From positions 33,320,427 through 33,384,426 of the forward strand of contig OX442315.1 in the NCBI GenBank assembly GCA_949358305.1: a DNA stretch of 64,000 nt, in the 5' to 3' direction. Under the pieces are notes generated by a model. It saw only the letters and a program-made list of their open reading frames with translations, was not told the DNA's origin and made no database searches. Source of the DNA: Strigamia acuminata (taxonomy: Eukaryota; Arthropoda; Chilopoda; Geophilomorpha; Linotaeniidae). This document shows positions 1 to 10,786 of the stretch, piece by piece; position 1 is the first letter of the stretch; the number at the start of each line of letters is the position of its first letter. The position numbers and the translations under genes are program-made.

Positions 1-2311
1 ATCTCAGGGTTGGAAGGGTTAAGAGACAGATCTGTGTGTGGGCAACTCTGAGCAATTATGTAAATTTATTTAAATGTCCACTTTATGTCTTATAAATTGC
101 ACGTGTAATGGTGCACGGACCCTCTAGGCCTAAATACTTATATTGGAAAAGATGCTAGGCGAAAGGGGAGGCTGGGTCAGTTTGAATAAATAAAATCACA
201 CTTTTAAATCAATTTTCTTTTTTATCAAACAAATCTAATAATCTAATTGCCCGCAGTAGCCGACTTCAAAACGTGTTTGCACGTACACAGTCTGTGTAAA
301 CAACTGGAAAAGTGTACATTAGTCCATTACTTTCGAGTGATAGCTGCGTTCAGGCTCGACGCCATTTTTAAGCAGCCTCAATGAGGGTTGTCGCGATCTA
401 GACCAAAAACTGCACCAGAAAAGTCTACTTTCCAATCTTACGATTAATTTTTTAATTCATTTTTTTCCAAATTACATAAACCGGAAGTTGAAACACACAA
501 AAAAACATTCAAACTTACAAACAATAAACCATAAACCTTTCGATCTTAAGTGCCAAATTCAAACACCGAATTCCACTTTTTGCACACAACAACACAAGAC
601 TTCCAATTGTTTTCAACAACCAGGGCTAAAATAACACAATTAACACAAATTGGCATTACACCAGAAAAAAAAATCCACCTCTCATATTTCTTTTATTTAT
701 TTTCCCACACCATTTTCTTCCATTATTTTCCACAACAATAAAGCCCCATTATTTCCATTCCATAAAAAAATTTCATATTGTTACCATTGTCAGTCTGAAA
801 GGCTCATTGTAGATGTATTCTTCCAGAATACTAAAAAGATAAAACACCTCACCTGCCTGAAAAAGGCCACTATTACGTGATACTATTGCAGAAAAATGAG
901 TATAAAATTTCCTTTTAGGGGGACAAACTTCATTTCAGTCTTCAAATCCCTCTTTTAAAACTCGGTTTAATAGAAAGGGAAAGAAGGGACAACAACCTGT
1001 CAGTGGCAGGAGCTACACACAAATTATATTTGTAGCCAACTGTCCTGTCCCATTCCATTAAAGCAATTAAAGAATTGTTTTACTGATCTTTGTTTCCATT
1101 TTTTTTTTCTCAAAAGGAAGGGGGTAGCTTAGTTTAAGAGGAGTTCACAAGGTTTCTCACTTCTTTTTTTTTTTCAAGGCTAATAACTTTTCATTAACTT
1201 AAGTACCAGCGAGGTAAAAAATAATAATAAATTATCCTTTCTTTCTTGTCTCTCTCTTCTTCAAGACGCTTTAAAGAAGACAGCAAATTACAGACTAAGT
1301 GATGACCTCACACTTTAATATGGCCATAAAGTAAGGCAAAAAAATTCCTAGAAACTGTTGCTTTAGGCAAATGCATTCTTTTAAACTCTTTTGAAATGTT
1401 CTCATTGAATCTTACAACAAGGGTATTAATTAAAATTGGGCTTACGTCACTGCAATCTACACAGCAAAAATGACGTTTCAGCTGTTACGACTGACAAGAA
1501 GACCGCAAGAGTGTGTAATCCACAATTTTTTACATTTTTAAAAAAATAAAGTATTATTATGAATTATGAGTAGTTATGATGTTACATGTCACACGTCCCA
1601 GCAGCCTATTCACCAAGTGTAATGATAAAATTGGCCTTTTTACTCAAAACATAAAAAAATAATGTTACAACACACAGCAAAGAATTCTGTGTGTTGTAAC
1701 TGTTCGAAACAATGTGAAAGAGAGGTGCATTTAAATAAAGAAAGTATTGACTGTTTAGATAATAACAATACTTGATTTTAAAACGTATGCTGTCTGAATA
1801 TTGGTAACTCATGTCTCTGGAATAAACACCAAGGGCACTGGCCTGTATGCAGGAAGAGGCGCTAAGACTGTTTCTCAGCTACTGGTGACAACCTATAGCT
1901 ACTAAACCTCAAAAATTGTAATTGTTGATTAGGGTCCCCAATAAATGTAAAAGGTCAGTTTAAAATTGCAGTTAAACATGTTTTTCTGTTAAATTGTGAG
2001 TGTGGACAACTGCTGACCACTTGGTCACATGGGCCACATGGCTAACCACACTTCTATAAGCAGTTCGTCTGGACCATTCACATCACAGAGGTCGGCAGTA
2101 CCCAGTGCTGGACTGGCCCGGCTGGATACCGGAAATTTCCCGGCGACCCGTAAAGACGTGAAATTTTTTTTTTATCCAGATTTTCCGGTACTAAATTTGT
2201 TCGCAGTCCAGCCGTGGCAGTACCAACACTCTGGTCTTCGACATGGCTGCAGCAAGCATAGTGTCAGCCGTCATTTTTTTAAGTTAGATCGAGGATAAGA
2301 TTAGAAATACT
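1..2311. other. AT-rich noncoding stretch
   Basis: No exon with good splice signals or protein-like frame is visible on either strand; open frames here are short and mostly lack ATG. The stretch has homopolymer A/T runs and one slightly GC-richer patch near 2029-2240. The last part (about 2270-2311) carries the core word AAGTTAGATCGAG found in an inverted-repeat family described further on, so it is probably transposon-derived. Confidence 0.6.
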
Positions 2312-2313
2312 TA

Positions 2314-2449
2314 GCTGCATTCAAAAACTAAAATATTTTGTGTTTTACTTAAATTTTAAACCCAAAATGACATCATTTCCTGTTTAAACCCATGTTAAAA
2401 CTTAAAATACACTTAAACTAAAATTGTTATTTTAATTTTTGAATGCAGC
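2314..2449. mobile_element. Small TA-flanked inverted-repeat element, family B, copy 1
   Basis: The ends read GCTGCATTCAAAAACTAAAA on the left and, inverted, GCTGCATTCAAAAATTAAAA on the right. TA dinucleotides flank it at 2312-2313 and 2450-2451. The interior matches the copies at 32663-32803, about 45655-45754 and about 55313-55428. At 136 bp it has no coding capacity. TA duplication and terminal inverted repeats are typical of non-autonomous Tc1/mariner-type elements; that superfamily label is inference. Confidence 0.8.
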
Positions 2450-2451
2450 TA

Positions 2452-3262
2452 CTCTGTTTAGTCTAAATGACTTTTAAAATACGTACATCTACTCGTAGTG
2501 TTTGAGAAACAATCTAGTCACATGTAGTTTTCATTAAACACACCACTGACAAGTTTGTAATATCCAACATCCATAGACAAATGAAATAAATTCCAAGTCA
2601 CTGGAGTAATTCATAAAAAATTACTATTCCATCAATTTCCCACTATCTTTTCCTCTAAAGACACCCCCGCAACATTCACTTGCTAATGCAGCTGTTATTT
2701 GATACATTCGAATCAATATTACGTCAAAAATAAAAATGGGGAAAACACAGTAAATATAGGAAAAAAGACTGATTAGGTAAGAGTGTGGGGAGAGAGGGAA
2801 AAAGAGGGGTTTTTACCATTAATCAAAGTCACCCAAGAAATAAGAAAGGGGTGTGGGAAAGTAGAAGAAAACTCAAGGGGTAGTAAGAACGAGCACTTCA
2901 TTCCCATGTCAATATTGGCTTGTTAATGGGAGAAATGATGAATTGAACCAAATTGGCAATTCCATCCGAGAAATCACTTCCACATACACATCTTGCCATT
3001 ACCTTCCCCACGCACAAAACATGTCACCTAAACTTTTTAGACCAAACTTTACCCATTAAAACGTGCGACCACTAACTAATATATCGAAAACTTTTTCCTT
3101 TTAAATCTTTATTATAAAAAAAAAATATCCTTTCCCCCAAATATGAGATTCTATCTGCCTGCTACTTTTTAAGCATTTCCTGATGCAATCCCATAATAAC
3201 CTGCTCTTTGTGGATTGGATGTCCATCAACACAATTAAATAATGTTATATAAAAAACATATA
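2452..3262. other. AT-rich noncoding stretch
   Basis: The first 60 bases (to about 2512) resemble the right end of a second inverted-repeat family (TTTAGTCTAAATGAC followed by a degenerate end), so family B copy 1 probably inserted into it. The remainder shows only A/T runs and purine-rich patches; nothing codes. Confidence 0.55.
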
Positions 3263-3522
3263 CCATATTTTACCGATTAAGAGTCGCCTCGAATTGTGGC
3301 CACCTTCAAATAGTAGCCACGGCTGAGACACCAAGAATACCGTATTTTTGCAAAAGTACGGTATTGTTTCCGTATTTAACCTCACGAACGATGAACGTTC
3401 GTGATGTTCAGACTTCGTTTGTTACATTAAACAAATGTAAGGAACAAAAAACCAAAATTGTAATTGCTGACAAAAATGCCAGTTTTGAATAACAACCGCG
3501 GCTCTTAATCGATAAAATAGGA
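3263..3522. mobile_element. TA-flanked MITE, family C, copy 1
   Basis: The element is 260 bp, bounded by TA at 3261-3262 and 3523-3524. Its left end CCATATTTTACCGATTAAGA pairs with the inverted right end TCCTATTTTATCGATTAAGA. Inside are the family words GTAGCCACGGCTGAGACACC and CCGCGGCTCTTAATCG. The same sequence recurs at 35654-35988, 20046-20682 and about 60611-61505. No reading frame is present; it is a non-autonomous DNA transposon, with TA duplication suggesting Tc1/mariner mobilisation. Confidence 0.85.
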
Positions 3523-3524
3523 TA

Positions 3525-5178
3525 TTTCAATGTGCATTTTCTTTGTGACAATAATAAAGTGATTTTAATGACATTAATGGCACTCTAAACTACAAACAAT
3601 TAATCAAAGCTGTAGGCCTTTCGATCAAACAATCATCTTCAGTGGTCAATCAATAATTGTTCGACCGGTTTAAAAATGCCCTTTAGTCATTTAAACTTGG
3701 TTAAATTATTTAAACCAGTCTAGATGTAAAATTTAACACGTAAAATTTTATAAACAAGTTTAAATTACTTGATGAATGCGTCTAGTAACTTTTCAAATGC
3801 AGAAAAGTTAGACATTAGACAAAGTATAGCATTTTTACCCCCTAAAAAAGACCGAAGTCCTGAAATCCTACATTTTTTACTCTTATTTTTCATGTACACA
3901 TCTTATCTATAAATTTACACTTTTTTAAATAATTTTCTTCAAAAAAAAATGTCCACAATCAAACAAATGACTTGACCATCTTATTCAAAACCTGCATTTC
4001 AAAACCACATTAAATTTTTTTAAACTACCTTATCCCTCAATAAATCTTAAAACCATACCTTGTTTACCTTGCAAGCATAAATTCCAAAAAGCCAATTAAA
4101 AATCTGTATCAACAAGCCCGTACCAACATTTTTTTTTACATAAATCCATTATTCTTTCGCCTCCTCCTACTCATGAACTTTCTAAGCACTCGTACAGCAC
4201 AAGGAGGACAAATCTTGTCTGCATAAAGAAAGAGGCATTCATGGTGCTCCAGTACAAAAAGGAAAAAAAAAATTGAATTGCAGAGAAGCAACATCGAAAG
4301 AGAGGGAGACAAAAGACAGTAGGGAAAAGCAGCACGAAGAAATTTAATTTCCCTTCCCAGCCGACACAGATCCTTTACGCAGAAGGGCACACTTAACATT
4401 CTAAGAACAACCAATCATTACTACTAAAGCATGCAGCCCAACCCACAAACCACAATGTTTCACGAGATAAAGGGGAGAAACAGGACTCTAACCTCACCCA
4501 CCTTTTTCCCTAATAAAAAACAACGTTTAAATGTTGCACTTTTATCAATATTTTGCCCCCGCAAATCATTTTACAACTCGACATTTGCTTCTGTAAAGGA
4601 GGAAAATTGGATAAATAAATTTCAATATGAATCCAATCAATACCAACATGTTTTTTTACTGTTGTGCGCACGCAAGTTGAGATAGATTGAGAATATGAAG
4701 CGGGTACTCAAATGATGCCTCGCATTTGACTTTCAGATAGGGGTTTTAAGAAAGAAGAAAAGGGGAAAGAAAAGAAAGGGCGTGCAATGAAGAGGGGGTT
4801 TAGGGATAGAAAAGATGACTAAATCTCCTTGCAAACTCGTCCTCCCCCAACGACAGCATTCATTAAAAATGCAGGAAGAAGATGGGAAGAAAGGGAAGTA
4901 GGATAGTGGTTCAACCAACCCCTAAGAATCTCTAGTGAGAACATTTAAATCACTTAGCTGATGGAAGTTTTGGTACATTGGTAAATTACACAAATTAAGA
5001 TAAAATGAAATGAAATGAAATGAGATTATCAATTTATTTTTGACAAAAAAAAATTAATAAACGTGTTCAACGTTTCGGTTTTTATGGTTTTTACCGTTTC
5101 TACACACGGAATGGCATCAAAAACAGCCAAAAACCATCACCAAACAAGAAAATCTGTAATGCACGGAAGCATTACATC
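3525..5178. other. AT-rich noncoding stretch with one eroded repeat end
   Basis: Around 3650-3790 the sequence resembles the right end of the inverted-repeat family A (TTTAAATTACTTGATGAATGCG). A short (AAATG)n run lies at 5003-5023. Open frames on both strands are brief and lack splice context. No gene is supported. Confidence 0.55.
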
Positions 5179-5442
5179 TTAGACTTCTAAACCCCTTCTA
5201 CACGTCATTTCCGGTACCAGTTTCTAAAACAAGTTTTTATTTAAACCGGAAGTCGAAGAAATACAAAAATACGAAAATTCCTTAGCCACCTATTGAAAGT
5301 ATGCTGAGTTCATTGCCATTGCCCGTTTGGCTCTAGCTGCTTTCGTTTTGGAGGAGTTGATGCGGACAGACGGACGGACGGACGGACGGACGGACAGAAC
5401 CGTTTTATGAGACTTTCTAAACATAAGGGTTAGAAGTCTAAA
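5179..5442. mobile_element. Inverted-repeat element with internal CGGA tandem array, family F, copy 1
   Basis: The left end TTAGACTTCTAAACCCCTT and the inverted right end TTAGACTTCTAACCCTT form imperfect terminal repeats. The interior holds a CGGA tandem run at about 5371-5395 and the words GTTTGGCTCTAGCTGCT and GAGACTTTCTAAACAT. These two words and the tandem run recur in the same order at about 30960-31145. There is no coding frame. The superfamily is not clear because no clean target duplication was found. Confidence 0.65.
5371..5395. repeat. (CGGA)n tandem array
   Basis: About six copies of CGGA in tandem inside family F copy 1. A shorter array occupies the same position in copy 2 near 31072, so the array belongs to the element rather than to the host site. 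Confidence 0.9.
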
Positions 5443-6393
5443 AACCAAAACCTCGACTGGAGTGGTTTATAAATCGGTTTGTGCCGGGATTTGGTTTTTA
5501 CATTGAATACAGTTACCCTTTTGACATGAAAAAATGCTGTGATTAAAAATACGTTTTGATATGTAAAAGTATTCTGGTCCATATTTTCTCAGACGCAATA
5601 AATCATCTTTTGCCACAATTGGAATAGTTTAGGACAAAAATTTAGGTTAAGTTAACATGCCAAATTATCTACTAGTACCCCTGGCACCGCAGACGTTGCC
5701 ATAATAAAAAACATATCCATTTATTTTCTACATTTTTATTATATCTCCCCACCAATATATTATTCCTTCAGTACACTCCGTAATTCAATAATAACATGCA
5801 TTACAACTGGCCATTTTTGACACAATATTCCACTCATCTTCATTAGCCTCTGATTCAATCACAAGATACATTCACACGGTGGTGGGAATGATTAGTTATA
5901 CACAATTTAACAAATTATCGTCTCCTTTAGGATCCAGGTGGCTCAATTCTTTCCAAACAAGTAATGCACCATTAAACTCATATGAATCACAAGTATACAA
6001 AACCCAATTTATGATAATTATTTTATTTAATAGTAATTTTAGAAATAATTGATTATATTTATTACATATATTCAAAACAGAACAAAAAAAGACAATTAAA
6101 AATAAAGGGGTTACTGAGTTATTGTATGCAAGTGCAATGAAGATCTCATCAATGAGCAAATGTTTGAATCCAATTAGCACCATGATGCAGTAAATTTTAC
6201 ACAAGCCACAAAGGACAATTTAATGCCAATTTGCTTCCTCTCAATGCTTTACACTCGCCACAGAGATGTATTGAACCTAATTGATCATTCGCCATCTGGC
6301 CCTATATCTATATTGCAGTTATTAAGCATTATATGTGCAATAACTAATTGAATAAAACACTAAAACATAAAAATCGAAGCTAAATAATTCGAT
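5443..6393. other. AT-rich noncoding stretch left of the LTR retrotransposon
   Basis: Only short AT-rich frames without usable starts occur. The last four bases before the retrotransposon (6394-6397, ATAC) are one arm of its target-site duplication. No gene is supported. Confidence 0.6.
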
Positions 6394-6397
6394 ATAC
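6394..6397. repeat. Target-site duplication ATAC, left copy
   Basis: ATAC immediately precedes the TG of the left LTR, and the same four bases follow the right LTR at 19576-19579. Four-base duplications are usual for Ty3/gypsy integrases. Confidence 0.9.
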
Positions 6398-6623
6398 TGT
6401 TGCGTTCCTGACGGTTCCAATTGAATTTTCACAACAACACTAAATTTATATTTAGTCACTATGGGATTTTTCCAATTGCGAGAGATCCCGGCGTTCACCT
6501 GTGGAAGCAGTTGAATGCCGTTTATAGGTCTTCTATCGGGTGGGTTAGCCGTTAAGTCGGTGTCTAGGGATTTGATCTCGAATAAAGGCTAGTTTAGTTA
6601 TTTTAAATCAAACAGTTAATCAA

Positions 6624-6629
6624 TTTATT
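6624..6629 (-). promoter_or_regulatory. Candidate polyadenylation signal AATAAA in the 3' LTR
   Basis: AATAAA on the minus strand overlaps the stop codon of the LTR open frame. The same motif is in the 5' LTR at 18624-18629. Position near the R/U5 side of the LTR fits a retroelement polyadenylation signal, but cleavage sites are unknown. Confidence 0.5.
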
Positions 6630-7191
6630 GAGCGTTAATTACAGGTTCAATTGAAGAGAATGTTAATAAGATGGGTTCTATGAGGATAAGATCGTCGGCG
6701 TAGAAGGCGACGTGCTCGAAGCAGCGCGGGACTCCTTCGGGCGGGAAAAAGCAGTGCAGAAATGGCGACCCGTCGCCGCGCAACTTCTGCGAAGTGAGAA
6801 AGGAAGCGTGAAGCCGAAAGACTTCACAAAGCGGTCCGGCTGTTAAGCCTGACAATACGGGAAATCTTGGGTTAAACCCTAGATTGCAACGGGAGATTTC
6901 CGTTGGAGACAAGTAGTCAAACGGCGGGTACCGCCGATCGTTAAAACCTGACTGGAGATCCGCTACAATCTGAATCGGAATCGTCGTCAACAGGTCGAGG
7001 AGCGGCGACGATGGCTCTGCAATCCTCGGCGGCTGGCTGGCGTCGATCTTCAACGGCGTGGGCGCGTTGGTCTTCGGGCGGCGGCGGGAACGACGGTGGT
7101 TTGGGCCGTCGTACGTCGTCTTCGCGGCTCGGAAAGTGATTCGTTTGAACGTTGGTTCAAACAAATCGGGTTGAAACTTGGCAAAACTCAC
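6625..7191 (-). other. ATG-less open frame in the 3' LTR
   Basis: An open frame of 188 codons runs through this LTR. It begins after an in-frame TGA two codons upstream and contains no ATG at all; the first candidate codon is GTG within CTC|GTGAGT, which also looks like a 5' splice site. The translation is basic in its first third (RRSRRRPK) and ends FSSIEPVINAQ. No known domain was recognised. The same frame is open in the other LTR with one amino-acid change (P to R in TTIPIQ). It may be a chance frame in GC-rich DNA or an exon needing an upstream start. Confidence 0.3.
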
Positions 7192-7575
7192 GAGTCACGG
7201 ACAAAACAGTGTTTTTTGGTTGAACAAAGCTGTGTCGGTGTGAACGGTATGAGTGTGATGCAAAGAGTGAGTAATAATTTGAATTATTACTCGGAATATG
7301 GCCGGAAAACGGCCAGTGCGCAGGCGTGGCGTGTGCCAAGGCACGCTTCAGCCCTAGCAACGGTGCAAAATTTGGGGATTGACTTAGCAACGCCCCAATC
7401 CAGGGCTCAAAATGCCAGGGCAGCCGTTACAGCTTCTGGGCCAATTGCCCAAAAGCGCAACAGGTGCATGGCAAAAAACACAATTCTAATGATTATGGTT
7501 AAAATATAAATAATATCTTAAAAACGTGGTAGAAAAACTTCTCCACAAATGAAGTGAACATTTGAGATCGCAACA

Positions 7576-7584
7576 CTTCCCCCC
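7576..7584 (-). promoter_or_regulatory. Polypurine tract (plus-strand primer)
   Basis: The minus strand reads AATTGGGGGGAAG directly before the TG of the 3' LTR. A purine run abutting the 3' LTR is the expected primer for plus-strand DNA synthesis in LTR elements. Confidence 0.85.
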
Positions 7585-7830
7585 AATTAACTTTTACAAT
7601 TTTTTGTTTGTTTCTTAGTTAATTACAACAAGACCAGGTAATTCTCTTTTTTCAGATTTGACATAGATATTTTTTAATATTCGTTATATAATAATAGATA
7701 CATGCATTAAAAGAAAACATTGGTGATTAAATAATTAAATGAAAGGGATATTCATGAAAATAAACGTTTCTCGAAAAGACTTATTTTCGGAAACAACCAG
7801 ATTTATTTATGTTGTTTGGCCACAATCGGC

Positions 7831-10506
7831 CTACTCGGGTGTTTTGGGTGAAGGTAAGTCTATTGACATCATGTCCGTCTCGTCGGACAACGGATTTCCG
7901 CTCTCGTTGACATTGATAAACGGTTGTCCCGTATTCGGCCCTGACGAAAGGCCGGGGTTGACGTGTATCCACACACTTCGGATGAGTCGGGATAAGGCGT
8001 CATCTCCAAACGCCATTTCGTAAAATTCTTGCGGGTTGGACGGGCGTCGGCGAGCTCGGATCAGCCGTTGATGCAACATCCACGGCCTCTTCTTTCGTAT
8101 CTTCTGCTCAAGCCAGTTGAAAACGTGGTGGCACAGCTCCACATTGTGTTTGAGCAAAATCCTCGTATGCGGATGCATCTCGAGTCTTGGGTAAGTTCTT
8201 CGCAGCTTAATGTAGATTGGGCTGCTTTCTTGCTTCTTGGTTTCGGCAGCTCCGGCCGCCGATTGAATCTGCATCTTTGGATCGTCTTTTCCGGGTGAAG
8301 GTGTGGGTGCACGAATAGGTGAATGCACGCTCCTTGGTGGCGTCGGCGGGTTGGGCGCTGCAGCTGACTCGTCTGGACGTTTTACGTAACAAGATCGGCC
8401 CCCTGGCCGGAGGGTCAAAGCTCCGCGCGGTTTCGGTCGCGTTTTGGGTCGCGCCCCTGAATCGGGGTTTTCGACGTGCGTGAAAAACGTGGTTGAACTT
8501 GGTGCTGTAGCTCGTCCTCGACTTGGTCCTGGTCTTGGATCGTCAAAATTTTCTATCTCCATGGCGACATGACCATTGGACGGTTCAGTCGTGGTTTGGG
8601 TAACAGCTTGGCTTTCGATTGCGGCAGCAGTTGGCGTGTAAGTGGCTTCTGGCGTCTTTCTTCTAGGCGTCTGATCCTTCGGCGGCATTCCTGCCGGTCG
8701 AATTGTTTTCAATTCTTGCTGAAACGTAATTTTGCGCATGTCCCACTCGCGTCGGAGACGAATGGCCGATGCGGCCGGATTTTCCCCAATGACGGCGACT
8801 TGGCGCATCAATTCGCTGCACATGGTGGGCGGATCCAATTGGATAGACCGCCAACAATCTAGAAATTCAGGTTTAACGGCCATGGCGGCCGTTCTTAGGC
8901 ACGTGGTGGCAGCGAAGCCTGGTCTCGGGCTGTCGAACACCCCGGGAAACAAAATTCTCCGATAACTCGGGACAAGCTGTCGCTGTAACTCGTTCAAACG
9001 TGGGTCGTCGGGTCCCGTCGGCTCCATTCGGTTCAGTAAGCCGGCGACACGACGACTACCTTTCAAACTCTCGGTGACTTGAGCTATTTGGTATAAGTCC
9101 ATGTCAGACAACTCAATCTCCTGAGTCTCTAACGGCGTTTCACAGCACCCCTGCCACATGGCGTCGTAATGCTGATCGAACCCCTTTTTCAGAACTTGGG
9201 ATACCATCCCGAATTTTCTCGTGGGCAATCGAGGCTCTGGAAGACTCGGGTCTGGATTTATCGAATCCGTGTACTCTCTACACTCTACAGGAATCGGCCC
9301 TTCGATTGGCCGGTGGTTCGCCTGGTCATTCGAATTTTGTGTGTTTGGAAGGCTCTTCCATTCACAGGCCGTGTTGTCGGCCATTGCGGGGGGTGAAATT
9401 CTGTAGCTTCGGTCTACGATGTGGACTTCTGCGGAACTTCCTCCCTCCAAGGCGGACACTGACGTCGGTGTATTTAACATCAAAGTCTCATTGGATCCTA
9501 TCGTTGGTTCTCCTGCATCGGGCGATTGGAAGCAAGCATCCCAATCGGCTTGCTGTTGCTCTAACGCTGCTTTCTTGCGAAGGGTGACTTGCATGGAATG
9601 CTCTTCCACTTCGCGATCCCATCGGCCAGGCAATTCATCGTCCTTGGGCGGTGGTGGCATCAGGGCCAAACGTTCGCGCTCTAACTTTTCGCGGTTTTGT
9701 CGGCCTGCACGATGCTTGAGTCGGCCGTTAGCACGAAGCAAATCTGGTCTGGTTCCTGGGCGAGCGGCGTACGGATCCACTCCTCCAGGGTATCGGCAAG
9801 CCGCGTCCCATCGTGAAACTCTGGCTTCCAAAACATTATCAACGGCTCTCGAAGCCGTATTGTGGTGATTGCCACAGGTCATCTTGGCACGTGGTTCGTT
9901 TGATGCAACTGAACTCGACCGCTCTCGCTTATCATTGCGTTCTTGGTCGTGATACGCGTCTCTTTGACGTTCCCAGTCACGGAATCGGGCACGAGCGTAG
10001 CCGAAATGTCCGGCCATTCCCAGAATGTGCATCTCATATTGTGAACTGGCGAGATCTGCCAAATCGTAATGTTTACGTCGATCGGCCCACCAGGCCTGCT
10101 CTTCTTGTAGCTTTCGCATAACTTCATCCTTCCGGGTCTTGAGTTTCTCCCAAATGGCGTCCAGATAGTCGTTCCTTTTGGCATGAGCAATTCGGAAAAA
10201 CCCGTAGAAGTCCGTGTCTTCCTCCTCCGTGGGAAAGAGCCAGCCAAAAAGCAATCTGGATCTCAACGGTGATGGCGGATCGATCCTTAGGTTCCAGGAA
10301 ACGGGGTCGGCCACCATTAGCCGTCCACAAATTCGGCATCTACAGCCCCAATGTGCGGCGATGGCATTTGAGAACTCTTGTCTCACATCCTCCCACGTCT
10401 GACCAAGTTGTCGTAAACGTCTGACTTCGGCGGATAATTCGCCTCTAAAAATTCCTGTTACCATGGGTACGTAATCTGGTAACGCATACGGCTGATTGAT
10501 TGCCAT
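7831..10506 (-). CDS. Accessory protein of 891 codons in the env position, unknown function
   Basis: The frame starts at a true ATG (10504-10506, context TTAATGG) and ends in TAG at 7831. It lies between Pol and the polypurine tract, where envelope genes sit in errantiviruses. I see no signal peptide, transmembrane segment or furin-like site, so an envelope is unlikely. Visible features are a Cys cluster CRCRICG at residues 55-61, an HH-containing CGNHHN at 211-216, charged, possibly helical segments around 110-200 and 270-320, a proline-rich segment near residues 700-735 (PNPPTPPRSVHSP) and a basic Trp/Arg-rich C-terminal part (EQKIRKKRPW). The protein is rich in Arg, Pro and Trp and could bind nucleic acid, but no family was recognised. 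A long intact frame in a young element argues it is translated, perhaps from a spliced RNA. Confidence 0.75.
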   Translation of the reverse strand: MAINQPYALPDYVPMVTGIFRGELSAEVRRLRQLGQTWEDVRQEFSNAIAAHWGCRCRICGRLMVADPVSWNLRIDPPSPLRSRLLFGWLFPTEEEDTDFYGFFRIAHAKRNDYLDAIWEKLKTRKDEVMRKLQEEQAWWADRRKHYDLADLASSQYEMHILGMAGHFGYARARFRDWERQRDAYHDQERNDKRERSSSVASNEPRAKMTCGNHHNTASRAVDNVLEARVSRWDAACRYPGGVDPYAARPGTRPDLLRANGRLKHRAGRQNREKLERERLALMPPPPKDDELPGRWDREVEEHSMQVTLRKKAALEQQQADWDACFQSPDAGEPTIGSNETLMLNTPTSVSALEGGSSAEVHIVDRSYRISPPAMADNTACEWKSLPNTQNSNDQANHRPIEGPIPVECREYTDSINPDPSLPEPRLPTRKFGMVSQVLKKGFDQHYDAMWQGCCETPLETQEIELSDMDLYQIAQVTESLKGSRRVAGLLNRMEPTGPDDPRLNELQRQLVPSYRRILFPGVFDSPRPGFAATTCLRTAAMAVKPEFLDCWRSIQLDPPTMCSELMRQVAVIGENPAASAIRLRREWDMRKITFQQELKTIRPAGMPPKDQTPRRKTPEATYTPTAAAIESQAVTQTTTEPSNGHVAMEIENFDDPRPGPSRGRATAPSSTTFFTHVENPDSGARPKTRPKPRGALTLRPGGRSCYVKRPDESAAAPNPPTPPRSVHSPIRAPTPSPGKDDPKMQIQSAAGAAETKKQESSPIYIKLRRTYPRLEMHPHTRILLKHNVELCHHVFNWLEQKIRKKRPWMLHQRLIRARRRPSNPQEFYEMAFGDDALSRLIRSVWIHVNPGLSSGPNTGQPFINVNESGNPLSDETDMMSIDLPSPKTPE

Positions 10507-10786
10507 TAATATCTACGGAAACGTTTGAAAGTTTTAATTATTAACTGGTGAATAATATTTTGTTTAAATATTTTTTAGCAAAAGGTAATTGAGCGCTGTC
10601 GTCATGGCAACTCCCTCACAACGCTTACTAGCCGTCGGGCGAAGTCACATGATCATAAAAAATGGCGCCATTTAAAATTTGTTAAGTGATTTTTTGAACT
10701 GACAAAGTTTTTCTTGAATTTTCTCGGCCTTTTTAGCCAACTTTTGTGATAGAAAAGTGGAACGTAACTACGTGAAATTCAACGAG
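10507..10786 (-). other. Spacer between the 104- and 891-codon frames
   Basis: About 280 bases of AT-rich sequence. On the minus strand it contains CACCAG and TTTCCGTAG, both preceded by pyrimidine-leaning sequence, which could act as 3' splice sites for a subgenomic RNA carrying the 891-codon frame. This is inference from motif only. Confidence 0.4.

Larger units (their letters stand above)
6398..7575 (-). repeat. 3' LTR of the retrotransposon
   Basis: This is the downstream LTR in the direction of transcription. It matches 18398-19575 except at 6976-6977, 7000, 7150 and 7497 (five base differences in 1178). Its termini form a perfect 7-bp inverted repeat, TGTTGCG/CGCAACA. A minus-strand AATAAA at 6624-6629 could serve as polyadenylation signal about 225 bases before the LTR end. 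The interior is clearly more GC-rich than the surrounding genome. Confidence 0.97.

Noticed and set aside
6398-7575. Solo LTR separate from the 18398-19575 LTR
   Set aside because: The two LTRs share the same duplication ATAC at outer borders and bracket a complete internal region, so they belong to one element.
7096-10402. Several plus-strand open frames of 60-150 codons inside the retrotransposon
   Set aside because: They overlap the long minus-strand Gag, Pol and accessory frames or the LTR and lack any motif; they are complementary-strand shadows in GC-richer DNA.
7831-10506. Envelope glycoprotein in the third frame position
   Set aside because: No N-terminal signal peptide, no hydrophobic fusion or membrane-anchor segment, and no glycoprotein cysteine pattern is visible.
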